A DNA stretch of 7,621 nucleotides from an uncultured Candidatus Melainabacteria bacterium (GCA_934773085.1 CAKVMU010000075.1:1-7621), one strand, 5' to 3'. Counted from the stretch's first letter, positions 1-6,483 are shown. Numbers and translations: made by a program. The notes: generated by a model not told the origin, from the letters alone.

Positions 1-97
1 CCTCTTTGTCCACTATCCAACCGCTGGCATCCCAACTCTCTTGGGTTTCCGGAGGTGCAAATTCTTCTATTTTTTTTATGATATCATACTTGTTCAA
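1..97 (-). CDS. Nif3-like dinuclear metal-centre protein (N-terminal fragment)
   Basis: Only the first 32 codons are in the window; the gene runs off the left edge. The frame reads MNKYDIIKKIEEFAPP, then ESWDASGW at residues 20-27. An amphipathic start followed by FAPP and a (S/E)WDxxGW/L motif is the hallmark N-terminus of the Nif3/YbgI (DUF34) family, whose members bind two metal ions and form hexameric rings. Their cellular role is poorly defined. The start is taken as TTG at 95-97 because a GGAG sits 7 nt upstream, and an in-frame ATG is absent. The gene overlaps the end of coaBC by 14 nt in another frame, suggesting translational coupling. The family assignment rests on this short stretch alone. 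Confidence 0.75.
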   Translation of the reverse strand, partial: MNKYDIIKKIEEFAPPETQESWDASGWIVDKE

Positions 98-1259
98 ATA
101 TTTTCTCCAGAATTCTTTGGGCGATATTTTGTTTTGAATCTTTTTCGATGTGACTTATATTTAAGTTTTTATCAAGTATATAAACCTCGTTCATATCGCT
201 TGTGAAACCGATATCTTTTCTGGAAATATCGTTTGCGACAAGGTAATCACAACCTTTGTTTTTGATTTTAATTTTTGCGTTTTCAATCAGATTTTCGCTC
301 TCGGCGCAGAAACCGACTTTCAAGATATCAGCGGTTGAAATCCTTTTCAAAATATCCGGATTTTTAACCAATTCCAACCTGAATTCGTTTTCCTGTCCTT
401 TTTTAAGCTTCTGTTCCGAATATTGTTTTACTCTGTAGTCTGCGACTGCCGCTGCCATTATGATGCAGTCATTGTTAGGAATTTCTGATTTGACTGTTTT
501 TTCCATTTCGCACGCAGATTCTGTCACAATGTTTTTGTAAGGTTTATCAACCGGAAAAGTTGATACTAATGTGACTTCTGCCCCCATCTCGTAAGCTTTG
601 TCAGCGAGAGCAATTCCCATCTTTCCGGACGAACAGTTTGAAATATATCTTACTGGGTCTATTTTTTCTTTTGTACCTCCAGCGGTAATCAAAACTCTTT
701 TACCGGTCAAAATTTGTTCTGTGCTGAAAAACTTCACCGTTGCATCATAAATATCTTCGACTTCCGCCATTCTGCCAATACCGTTTGTACCGCAGGCAAG
801 AAAACCTGTTTCAGGGTCGATAAAGTGATAACCGGCATTGCGAAGCTTGTTTATATTTTCTTGAACAAAAGGATTGTTCCACATATTTGTATTCATTGCA
901 GGTGCAATAAATACAGGCTTTGAAAATGCACACACGGTTGATGTTAACAAATTATCGCATATTCCGTTTGCAATTTTTGAAATGGTGTTTGCTGTAGCCG
1001 GAGCTAAAACGCAGATGTCTGCTTCGTCACAAAGTGAGATATGTTCCGGCTTGTATTCTTTTATCTCAAAATGGTCAACATAAACTTCGTTGTTGGAAAG
1101 ACTTTCCAAAGTCAGTTTTGTTACAAAATTGAGTGCGTTGGGAGTCAGCATAACTCTTACATTTGCACCTGCTTTTTTGTAAAGCCGAATAAGCGTACAA
1201 ATCTTGTATGCTGCGATTCCACCGGTTATTCCTATTAATATGTTTTTATTTTCCAGCAT
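84..1259 (-). CDS. coaBC: bifunctional phosphopantothenoylcysteine synthetase/decarboxylase CoaBC
   Basis: Catalyses two consecutive steps of coenzyme A synthesis in the cytoplasm: joining of cysteine to 4'-phosphopantothenate (CoaB) and FMN-dependent decarboxylation to 4'-phosphopantetheine (CoaC). Positions below count from an upstream Met at 1277. The CoaC half (about 11-185) shows GITGGIAAYK (16-25), the active-site His79 in EHISL, PAMN (126-129) followed by MW, and Cys162 in ACGTNGIGRM. The CoaB half (about 190-397) shows LITAGGTKE, ISNCSSGKMG (212-221), AAAVADYRV and SEQKLKK with the expected Lys290. All key residues are present and the length is usual for the family. I place the start at the seventh codon (1259, 391 residues): it has CAGG 7 nt upstream, while the upstream Met overlaps the previous gene and has no SD. 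It follows the secreted-protein gene by 4 nt and overlaps the Nif3-like gene. Confidence 0.96.
   Translation of the reverse strand: MLENKNILIGITGGIAAYKICTLIRLYKKAGANVRVMLTPNALNFVTKLTLESLSNNEVYVDHFEIKEYKPEHISLCDEADICVLAPATANTISKIANGICDNLLTSTVCAFSKPVFIAPAMNTNMWNNPFVQENINKLRNAGYHFIDPETGFLACGTNGIGRMAEVEDIYDATVKFFSTEQILTGKRVLITAGGTKEKIDPVRYISNCSSGKMGIALADKAYEMGAEVTLVSTFPVDKPYKNIVTESACEMEKTVKSEIPNNDCIIMAAAVADYRVKQYSEQKLKKGQENEFRLELVKNPDILKRISTADILKVGFCAESENLIENAKIKIKNKGCDYLVANDISRKDIGFTSDMNEVYILDKNLNISHIEKDSKQNIAQRILEKIFEQV
104..108 (-). promoter_or_regulatory. Shine-Dalgarno of the Nif3-like gene, inside coaBC
   Basis: On the minus strand GGAGA precedes the TTG codon, with 7 nt between GGAG and TTG. 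It lies in the last codons of coaBC. It is the main reason for accepting a non-ATG start, since no ATG exists in this frame before the conserved FAPP segment. Confidence 0.65.
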
Positions 1260-1263
1260 TTTG

Positions 1264-1683
1264 TTACCTGATTTCATTAGGTTGGAAACGGGTAAAGCTA
1301 TTGATATAATTGTTTATCGGAAGCATAACATCTGTTCTGTTACTCATTTCAGGAATTCCCGCCGTTGCTCTTTGTTTCGCTTCAACCCGAGCGTTGTAAT
1401 CAGTATTTTCTTTGAATTGCTGAACTTTCAGTGCTTCGTAACAGCTGAATGTGTCGTCATAAGATTCTTTTGCTTGGCATTCTTCAAGACCTTTTTCGAA
1501 ATCAACACGTCTTTGGTACCAATAGTTACCTACAACATTGAATTTGCTCAAAACGCCCGGTTCCTTTACGTCCACAAATGCAGACGGGCAAAAGTCTTTC
1601 CACTGTGGCGGATTGATGTTGAAATCCTCTGCTAATGTAACAAGAGGCATACTTAACAATAGCGATACAATTATTTTTTTCAT
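1264..1683 (-). CDS. small secreted protein of unknown function
   Basis: I do not recognise a family. The 139-residue product starts with a clear Sec signal peptide: MKK, a hydrophobic core IIVSLLLSMPLVT, and a likely cleavage after LA (residues 17-18) before ED. The mature part of about 121 residues is polar, with an aromatic-rich stretch NYWYQRR (53-59), three cysteines (32, 69, 81) and a charged, probably helical middle (60-108). There is no membrane anchor or lipobox, so it is likely periplasmic or exported. Three things support a real gene: the signal peptide, AAGGGA 7 nt before the ATG, and a good promoter just upstream. It is first in an apparent operon with coaBC, only 4 nt ahead of it. 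Nothing in the sequence links it to coenzyme A synthesis. Confidence 0.8.
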   Translation of the reverse strand: MKKIIVSLLLSMPLVTLAEDFNINPPQWKDFCPSAFVDVKEPGVLSKFNVVGNYWYQRRVDFEKGLEECQAKESYDDTFSCYEALKVQQFKENTDYNARVEAKQRATAGIPEMSNRTDVMLPINNYINSFTRFQPNEIR

Positions 1684-1705
1684 AAAATGTTCCCTTTTGT
1701 ATGAT
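1677..1705 (+). promoter_or_regulatory. candidate promoter for the HExxH protein gene
   Basis: TTTTCA (1677-1682, 4 of 6 to TTGACA) and TATGAT (1700-1705, 5 of 6 to TATAAT) are separated by 17 bp. Transcription would start near 1712, giving a leader of about 50 nt. The -10 overlaps the minus-strand -10 by two bases, so the two promoters could not be occupied together. In AT-rich DNA such matches occur by chance. Confidence 0.35.
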
Positions 1706-1732
1706 TATAACATCATTTTAACCAAAGCGCAA
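1704..1732 (-). promoter_or_regulatory. housekeeping sigma-type promoter for the secreted protein-coaBC-nif3 operon
   Basis: On the minus strand a perfect TATAAT (1704-1709) carries the extended -10 TGn (TGTTATAAT). A TTGCGC (1727-1732, 3 of 6 to consensus) lies at exactly 17 bp spacing. The predicted start near 1697 would leave a leader of only about 14 nt, just holding the AAGGGA SD. Confidence 0.65.
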
Positions 1733-1761
1733 AATTTAAAATTCACGTACATTAATAAATT

Positions 1762-2598
1762 ATGACCATAACTTTAAATTCAGAATTACCGGTGTTGAAA
1801 GCCAGTGTTATAAAGCAAATGCAGAGCAAAAATTGTATCACAAATTGGCGGCGAAGTGTCATTAATGCCATTCCGTCAAAAAAAGGGTTTATTCCGGCAC
1901 TAAGAGAGGTTGCAGTTGATTGTAATACCCAAAATATTGATACGTATACATCCGCAGCGCAAGTATATTTGAACAGTTCTGGAAAAAGAAATGGTATTAT
2001 GCTTGAGGCAGAACGTGCTATTTATGAGTTACAAAAACAATTTGGCGATAAAATGGCTACGCTCTATAAAATTTTGACCATAAAAGATACGAATCCTAAA
2101 GTTATGAAGATTAAGCGTGAACTCAAAAAAGAATACGGAATGAAAAGTCTGTATTTGAATAATAACTTGGATTTTGCCGAGTCATGTCTGCAAGTTGCCA
2201 AAATTTTCAAGGAAAAAGGATATACATTACCTGACGAAATAATTGCATCAGACTTTTTTATTGACGAAGATGACAGCTGTATGAGTATGGCACTGGAGGG
2301 CAAAAAGAAAACTATTCTGATTAATCCGGAATGTATGCACGACGGACTGGATTGGATGTGCTCCGTTCGCTCCCCTCTGCACACCATTGTGCACGAATGT
2401 GTTCATTGTCTGCAGCCTTTGTTAACTTGTTTTAACATGAAAAAAATTCCTGCAAAATACAACGATACAATAGCCAACCTATCTTTCTACGCACGTGAAA
2501 ATTCTGCGCATGAGATTCATGCAGAATTGCTGACAAAGAAAATTCTAAAAGGTTTGAACCCTGATGAAGAAGAACTTCTCAAGTATTTGTCTATTTAA
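1762..2598 (+). CDS. putative zinc metallopeptidase-like protein (HExxH), cytoplasmic
   Basis: I do not recognise a named family. The 278-residue product has no signal peptide or membrane segment. Residues 206-217 read [12 protein letters not shown], a hydrophobic helix carrying HExxH (H211, E212, H215), the zinc-binding and catalytic motif of zincin peptidases. Further on, [13 protein letters not shown] (244-256) offers E246, E251 or E255 as third zinc ligand; an acidic helix after HExxH fits the gluzincin plan, and the ExxxE spacing recalls lethal-factor-like folds. Residues 80-155 look helical and charged. Nine cysteines are notable (25, 54, 142, 173, 191, 200, 213, 216, 223), two of them around the motif. 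The ATG lacks an SD, and its leader is AT-rich. It is the only plus-strand gene here, divergent from the secreted-protein gene and tail-overlapping accC by 8 bp. Peptidase activity is inferred from the motif alone; a non-peptidase zinc protein is possible. Confidence 0.72.
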   Translation: MTITLNSELPVLKASVIKQMQSKNCITNWRRSVINAIPSKKGFIPALREVAVDCNTQNIDTYTSAAQVYLNSSGKRNGIMLEAERAIYELQKQFGDKMATLYKILTIKDTNPKVMKIKRELKKEYGMKSLYLNNNLDFAESCLQVAKIFKEKGYTLPDEIIASDFFIDEDDSCMSMALEGKKKTILINPECMHDGLDWMCSVRSPLHTIVHECVHCLQPLLTCFNMKKIPAKYNDTIANLSFYARENSAHEIHAELLTKKILKGLNPDEEELLKYLSI

Positions 2599-3949
2599 AC
2601 TCTTTGCCTTGACGTTTGTACCAGTCTTCGATGAATCCTGTGTTGAAGTTTCCGCTGATAAATACTTCGTCTTCAACAATTTGTTGGTGGAACGGAATAG
2701 TTGTTTTGATACCTGTAACAACATATTCTTTCAAAGCTTGATACATTCTGCGTCTTGCTTCATTTCTGTTTTCGCCCCAGCAGATAAGTTTTCCTATCAT
2801 TGAATCATAATACGGAGGAATTGAATATCCAGGGTATACGTGAGAATCAACTCTTATGCCGAAACCGCCCGGAGCAAAGTATCCGTCAATCTTACCAGGG
2901 CAAGGCATAAATCCGTTTTCAGGGTCTTCTGCGTTAATTCTGCATTCGATTGCGTGACCTCTGAGTAACACATCGTCTTGTGTATAGCTTAGTTTTTGAC
3001 CTGAAGCGACAAGGATTTGCTCTCTTACGATATCAACTTGTGAAATCATTTCAGATACACAGTGTTCAACCTGAACACGTGTATTCATTTCCATAAAGTA
3101 CCATTTTCCGTCGTGGTCAAGCAAGAATTCGCAAGTACCTGCGCCTTCGTAACCGATAGCTTTTGCAGCTCGAACAGCTGCCGCACCCATTTCTTTTCTT
3201 GTGTTTTCGTCAATCGCAGGACTTGGAGCTTCTTCCAAAAGTTTTTGATGACGTCTTTGGATTGAACAATCTCTTTCGCCCAAGTGAATAACGTTTCCGA
3301 AAGAATCGCCCAAAATCTGAACCTCAATATGTCTTGGATTTTCAAGGAATTTTTCTGCATAAACTCCAGGGTTCCCGAAGAATTTTTCTGCTTCTTGTTG
3401 GCATAATTCCATATTTACTTCAAGTTCGTCGTCGTTGCGAACGATTCTCATACCTTTTCCGCCGCCACCTGCTGTAGCTTTAAGGATAATCGGATAACCT
3501 GCTTTGTGAGCGAATTCTCTCGCTTCTTTTGCATCCTTAAGAAGTCCTGTCCCTGGAGTTACCGGAACATCGTTCTCAATCATTGTTTTACGGGCAGTAG
3601 CCTTGTCACCCATTTTTCTCATAGAATCAGCTGAAGGGCCGATAAATTTGATGCCGTGTTCTGTACAAATATCAACAAAATCAGCTCTTTCTGACATAAA
3701 TCCGTATCCAGGGTGAATTGCATCACAACCGGTCATTAACGCTGTTGATATGATTGCAGGTATATTCAAATAGCTTTCTGAGCTTGGTGCAGGTCCAATG
3801 CAATATGCATCAGTTGCCAATCTTACGTGAAGAGATGTTGCATCCGCTTGCGAATAAACCGCTACTGTTGGAATACCCAATTCTCTGCAAGCTCTGATTA
3901 CTCTGACGGCGATTTCGCCTCTATTTGCTATTAATACCTTTTTAAACAT
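2591..3949 (-). CDS. accC: acetyl-CoA carboxylase, biotin carboxylase subunit
   Basis: Carboxylates the biotin carried on AccB using ATP and bicarbonate, the first half-reaction of acetyl-CoA carboxylase in fatty acid synthesis. From Met at 3949 the protein has 452 residues, close to the E. coli length of about 449. It begins [20 protein letters not shown], the standard N-terminus. HPGYGFMSE (79-87), the glycine-rich ATP-grasp loop GGGGKGM (161-167), [12 protein letters not shown] (225-236), [11 protein letters not shown] (286-296) and ECRINAEDP (335-343) include the metal-binding glutamates and the catalytic Arg337. An in-frame Met at 3991 is rejected: it adds 14 non-conserved residues that lie in a repeat element. 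The chosen ATG has AAGGGA 9 nt upstream. Its stop overlaps the end of the convergent HExxH gene. accA and accD are not in the window. Confidence 0.97.
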   Translation of the reverse strand: MFKKVLIANRGEIAVRVIRACRELGIPTVAVYSQADATSLHVRLATDAYCIGPAPSSESYLNIPAIISTALMTGCDAIHPGYGFMSERADFVDICTEHGIKFIGPSADSMRKMGDKATARKTMIENDVPVTPGTGLLKDAKEAREFAHKAGYPIILKATAGGGGKGMRIVRNDDELEVNMELCQQEAEKFFGNPGVYAEKFLENPRHIEVQILGDSFGNVIHLGERDCSIQRRHQKLLEEAPSPAIDENTRKEMGAAAVRAAKAIGYEGAGTCEFLLDHDGKWYFMEMNTRVQVEHCVSEMISQVDIVREQILVASGQKLSYTQDDVLLRGHAIECRINAEDPENGFMPCPGKIDGYFAPGGFGIRVDSHVYPGYSIPPYYDSMIGKLICWGENRNEARRRMYQALKEYVVTGIKTTIPFHQQIVEDEVFISGNFNTGFIEDWYKRQGKEFK

Positions 3950-3967
3950 AATCCCATTTCCCTTACG

Positions 3968-4037
3968 GTGAACAAGTGAATAAGTGAACAAGTGATCAAG
4001 CAGACTTGGTCACTTGTTTATCCAACTTCTCAACCAA
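3968..4037 (-). repeat. 8-bp tandem repeat and long hairpin in the accB-accC gap
   Basis: On the plus strand four consecutive octamers occupy 3968-3999: GTGAACAA, GTGAATAA, GTGAACAA, GTGATCAA. The last part pairs with an inverted copy: 3987-4000 (AACAAGTGATCAAG) against 4005-4018 (CTTGGTCACTTGTT), a 14-bp stem with one mismatch on the minus transcript and a 4-nt loop. The adjoining 4021-4037 contains CAACTTCTCAAC, nearly identical to the 12-mer after efp. No U-tract follows the hairpin, so a classical terminator is unlikely. The 5' arm (4010-4018) could pair with either of two identical 9-mers (3987-3995 or 3971-3979). It fills most of the 88-nt gap between accB and accC. Confidence 0.8.
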
Positions 4038-4490
4038 CTATTCTACGTACATCAAAACTTGACCGAATTCAATCGGGTCACCGTTTTTAACGCAAATTTG
4101 TGTAACTTTTCCTGAATGTTCTGACTTGATTTCGTTCATCAATTTCATTGCTTCAATAATGCAAACAACGTCGCCTTCAGCAATTGTTTTTCCAACTTCC
4201 ACAAACGGTTCTGCATCCGGAGAAGGTGCTGAATAGAAAGTACCAACCATCGGAGAAGTTACGGCTTTGCCTTTAGGAGCTGCTTCAGCTTTTGTGTCTG
4301 TAGGTGCTGCGGCAGCTTGTGGAGCAGGAGCAGCTGCAACTGCAGCCGGTGCTGATGCTACCATATTAACTTCCGGCAAATCTTTTCTGATGGTAATTGC
4401 TTGTTCGCCGTCTTCAAGAGAAATCTCTGTCAAACCGTTGTCAGAAATGATTTTAGCTAATTTTTCTATATAATCTGTTTCAAATTTCAT
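4038..4490 (-). CDS. accB: acetyl-CoA carboxylase, biotin carboxyl carrier protein
   Basis: Carries the biotin that AccC carboxylates and from which the AccA/AccD transferase passes CO2 to acetyl-CoA. The 150-residue protein has the usual layout: a helical N-terminal part (1-42), a flexible Ala/Pro-rich linker (about 45-76), then the biotinyl domain from TSPMVGTFYSAPSP (78-91) to the C-terminus. The biotinylation motif EAMKLMNEI lies at 113-121, with Lys116 as the attachment site. The start is the ATG at 4490, with AAGGAG (4497-4502) 6 nt upstream. An in-frame upstream ATG at 4535 is rejected because it would put 15 unrelated residues inside a hairpin repeat. It sits between efp and accC, an expected neighbourhood. 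Both flanking gaps carry related 8-bp-period hairpin repeats. Confidence 0.97.
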   Translation of the reverse strand: MKFETDYIEKLAKIISDNGLTEISLEDGEQAITIRKDLPEVNMVASAPAAVAAAPAPQAAAAPTDTKAEAAPKGKAVTSPMVGTFYSAPSPDAEPFVEVGKTIAEGDVVCIIEAMKLMNEIKSEHSGKVTQICVKNGDPIEFGQVLMYVE

Positions 4491-4506
4491 TTTTGTCTCC
4501 TTGGGA

Positions 4507-4560
4507 GTTGTAAAGTTGAAGAAACTTTCGAACAATGCCCCGTCTCTTCAACTTTTCAAC
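4507..4560 (-). repeat. 8-bp-period inverted repeat (hairpin) in the efp-accB gap
   Basis: Arms 4507-4522 (GTTGTAAAGTTGAAGA) and 4545-4560 (TCTTCAACTTTTCAAC) pair at 15 of 16 positions around a 22-nt loop. Each arm is itself an octamer tandem, for example TTCAACTT twice in a row at 4547-4562. The element starts 8 nt after the efp stop and ends 4 nt before the accB SD. On the minus transcript no U-run follows the second arm, so it is not a standard terminator. An effect on accB translation or on message processing is possible. Confidence 0.8.
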
Positions 4561-4568
4561 TTTTGTTA

Positions 4569-5126
4569 TTAAACTCTGTCTAAGTATTCGTTACTTCTGG
4601 TATCAACTCTGATTACATCACCGTTAGATACGAAGAACGGAACGTTAACAACTGCGCCTGTTTCCAATGTAGCAGGTTTTGTACCGCCTTGTGCTGTGTT
4701 TCCTTTTTCAGCTGGTGGAGTATCAACAACTTCCAATTCAACGTGAGCAGGAATATCAACACCAATGATTCTTGTATCGTGAGTTAATACTTGAACAATC
4801 ATATTTTCTTTAAGGTATTTAACACCGTCACCAACTTGGTCAGCTGTCAATTGAAGTTGTTCGTACGTTTCCATATCCATCATAACGAACTCTTTACCTT
4901 CTTTATATAAATATTGCATTTCCTTGCGGTTCAACATAGCTTTTGCAACTTTTTCACCTGCACGGAAAGTTTTTTCAATAACGTTTCCTGATTCTACGTT
5001 TTTAAGTTTTGTTCTTACAAACGCTGCACCTTTACCCGGTTTTACGTGAAGGAATTCAATTACAGTCCAAAGCCCATTGTCCAATTCAAGCGTTAAACCG
5101 TTTTTTAAATCGTTTACTGAAATCAT
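4569..5126 (-). CDS. efp: translation elongation factor P
   Basis: Binds the ribosome between the P and E sites and relieves stalling at polyproline stretches. The 185-residue length is normal. The N-terminal KOW-like domain contains FLHVKPGKGAAFVRTK (25-40); Lys32 at the tip of the PGKG loop is the position modified in many bacteria. The middle domain includes KTFRAGEKV (52-60). The C-terminal domain carries the EF-P signature running from KPATLETG (150-157) through NVPFF to SNG (167-169), and ends RVDTRSNEYLDRV. The pattern closely resembles cyanobacterial EF-P. AAGGAG (5132-5137) lies 5 nt before the ATG. No modification enzyme is encoded in the window, so the type of Lys32 modification is unknown. 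It lies 33 nt after rdgB. Confidence 0.97.
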   Translation of the reverse strand: MISVNDLKNGLTLELDNGLWTVIEFLHVKPGKGAAFVRTKLKNVESGNVIEKTFRAGEKVAKAMLNRKEMQYLYKEGKEFVMMDMETYEQLQLTADQVGDGVKYLKENMIVQVLTHDTRIIGVDIPAHVELEVVDTPPAEKGNTAQGGTKPATLETGAVVNVPFFVSNGDVIRVDTRSNEYLDRV

Positions 5127-5159
5127 ACATGCTCCTTAATTACATATAATACTATCTTT

Positions 5160-5747
5160 TTACTTGATATTATCATAAACCGACTCTGAGCGCAAATATC
5201 TTTCAATCTGTTTAAGAGCGTTTGCCCTGTGTGAGATGCGATTTTTTTCTTCGTCAGATAATTCTGCCATTGTTTTGTCGGAATTTTTTAATAGAAATAT
5301 TGGGTCGTAACCAAATCCGTGTGTTCCGCTTTGTTTTTCCGCAATAGAACCTTCGCAAATTCCGGTATATGAAAATGCTTTTTCGCCTTTGGGGTTGATT
5401 AATGTCATACAGCATGCAAAATGCGCTGTTCTGTCTTTTACGCCCAACATTTCTCTGAGTACTCTGTCAATACGTTTTTGCGGAGTTTCTTCGTACCTTG
5501 CGGAATAAATCCCCGGTTTGCCTCCGAGTGCATCTATGCAAAGTCCGGAATCATCTGCAAGTACCCAATTATGGGTGATTTTCCACGCAGCGAGTGCTTT
5601 TATATATGAGTTTTCCTCAAAACTTTTGCCGTCTTCAATCGGGTCGAAACCTTCCGGAGGCAAGACGAATTCAATATTGGAATCCCCAATGATTGCATTA
5701 ATCTCTTTTACCTTATTCTTATTTGCTGATGCCAAAACTATTTTCAT
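5160..5747 (-). CDS. rdgB: XTP/dITP pyrophosphatase (RdgB/HAM1 family)
   Basis: Hydrolyses non-canonical purine triphosphates (XTP, dITP, ITP) to monophosphates plus pyrophosphate, keeping deaminated bases out of DNA and RNA. The 195-residue length fits the family. SANKNKVKEI (7-16) is the substrate-binding N-terminal loop. LADDSGL (63-69) holds the catalytic aspartate, Asp66. GGKPGIYSARY (75-85), HGFGYDPIF (143-151) and ISHRANAL (171-178) complete the signature set. The gene begins 8 nt after the stop of the repeat-protein gene and has no well-spaced SD; the nearest purine run, AAGGGA, is about 13 nt away at the end of the previous gene. Expression may therefore depend on translational coupling. 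Confidence 0.96.
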   Translation of the reverse strand: MKIVLASANKNKVKEINAIIGDSNIEFVLPPEGFDPIEDGKSFEENSYIKALAAWKITHNWVLADDSGLCIDALGGKPGIYSARYEETPQKRIDRVLREMLGVKDRTAHFACCMTLINPKGEKAFSYTGICEGSIAEKQSGTHGFGYDPIFLLKNSDKTMAELSDEEKNRISHRANALKQIERYLRSESVYDNIK

Positions 5748-5755
5748 AGATAGGT

Positions 5756-6463
5756 TTATTTCCCTTCCAGACCGTCAAGAAGTTTGCTTTGAGTTTTCTC
5801 ATCATTATTGAACAGATTCAAGATTGCTCTTCGTCCATCCTGTTGCATATAATTAATCGGGTATAAACCTCTTTTATTCTTTGTTAAGTGAATTTTCTTT
5901 AAAACATCCGGACGGTCAGCAAACACTCTGTGCATTTCTTGTAATTCAGCCAAATCACAGTGGTGAGCCTTTATTTTACCTTTTTTATTTTTTTGTAAGT
6001 ACATTTTTTCCAAAACTTTTGGTTGATTAGCAAAAGCACGATTAATTTCTTGCATTTTCTCTACATCAGCATCATACAAAGGATTTTTGCCTTTGCCGTT
6101 TTTGGTTAAATATATTCTTGAAAGAATTTGTGGATAATCTTTGAGAGTTTCATTCATTTGTCTTGTTTCTTCAGCATTAGTGTAATGTGCGACAAGACTG
6201 GTACTGCCTCTTCCATTTTGTAGAGTGTAATACTGAATTTTGCTATCAAGTGCATCATTACCTGTTGTGAAGTCTTTATTAAATATGGATTTTACAGCAT
6301 AAATCAAACCGGCAGCTAATGCTGCAATTCCCTTTTTTTGGTGTATAGGGTTCATTGCCTTTTTCGCAAGCGGTGCATAAACAGCTTGAAAGTTAACATT
6401 TTGTGTTTGATTTTGTTTTACTTGATGATTTGTACTAATGTACGGATTGAAAGTAACTTGCAT
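5756..6463 (-). CDS. protein with ankyrin-like 37-residue repeats, function unknown
   Basis: No named family is recognised. Residues 78-232 form about four tandem repeats of 37-39 residues: 79-117 (with a 2-residue insert), 118-154, 155-191 and a degenerate copy from 192. The working consensus is (Y/H)L(T/Q)KNxxGxxP, then a short turn, an acidic stretch with EM or EI, NRxFAxxPxVLxKI. This is a loop plus two helices of roughly ankyrin size; the G-x-x-P turn position recalls ankyrin GxTPLH, but the sequence is not a standard ankyrin repeat. Such solenoids usually bind proteins. The N-terminal 30 residues are polar and Gln/Asn-rich, with NVNFQA at 22-27. A short hydrophobic segment (45-60, GIAALAAGLIYAVKSI) could insert in or lie on a membrane; there is no cleavable signal peptide. 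AAAGGA precedes the ATG by 8 nt. It lies between a glycosyltransferase and rdgB. Confidence 0.8.
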   Translation of the reverse strand: MQVTFNPYISTNHQVKQNQTQNVNFQAVYAPLAKKAMNPIHQKKGIAALAAGLIYAVKSIFNKDFTTGNDALDSKIQYYTLQNGRGSTSLVAHYTNAEETRQMNETLKDYPQILSRIYLTKNGKGKNPLYDADVEKMQEINRAFANQPKVLEKMYLQKNKKGKIKAHHCDLAELQEMHRVFADRPDVLKKIHLTKNKRGLYPINYMQQDGRRAILNLFNNDEKTQSKLLDGLEGK

Positions 6464-6483
6464 ATCCCATTTCCTTTCGATTT

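Noticed and set aside
1260..1277. In-frame upstream ATG for coaBC at 1277
   Set aside because: It has no SD and overlaps the previous gene; the ATG at 1259 fits the usual CoaBC start.
1204..1635. Plus-strand open frame of 143 codons opposite the secreted-protein gene
   Set aside because: It is antisense to a frame with a signal peptide, SD and promoter, and its own product shows no recognisable features.
3950..3991. In-frame upstream ATG for accC at 3991, adding 14 residues
   Set aside because: The extension is not conserved, lies within the octamer repeat, and the ATG at 3949 has an SD and matches the family N-terminus.
3985..4020. Intrinsic terminator after accB
   Set aside because: The stem is strong but lacks a T-run on the minus strand, and accC, needed in step with accB, follows directly.
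4267..4473. Plus-strand Ala-rich open frame opposite accB
   Set aside because: It is the reverse-strand shadow of the Ala/Pro linker of AccB.
4491..4535. In-frame upstream ATG for accB at 4535
   Set aside because: It lies inside the hairpin loop region with no SD; the ATG at 4490 has AAGGAG 6 nt upstream and gives the usual AccB N-terminus.
5127..5159. Separate promoter for efp in the rdgB-efp gap
   Set aside because: A TATTAT is present but no acceptable -35 lies at 16-18 bp; AT-rich chance is more likely.
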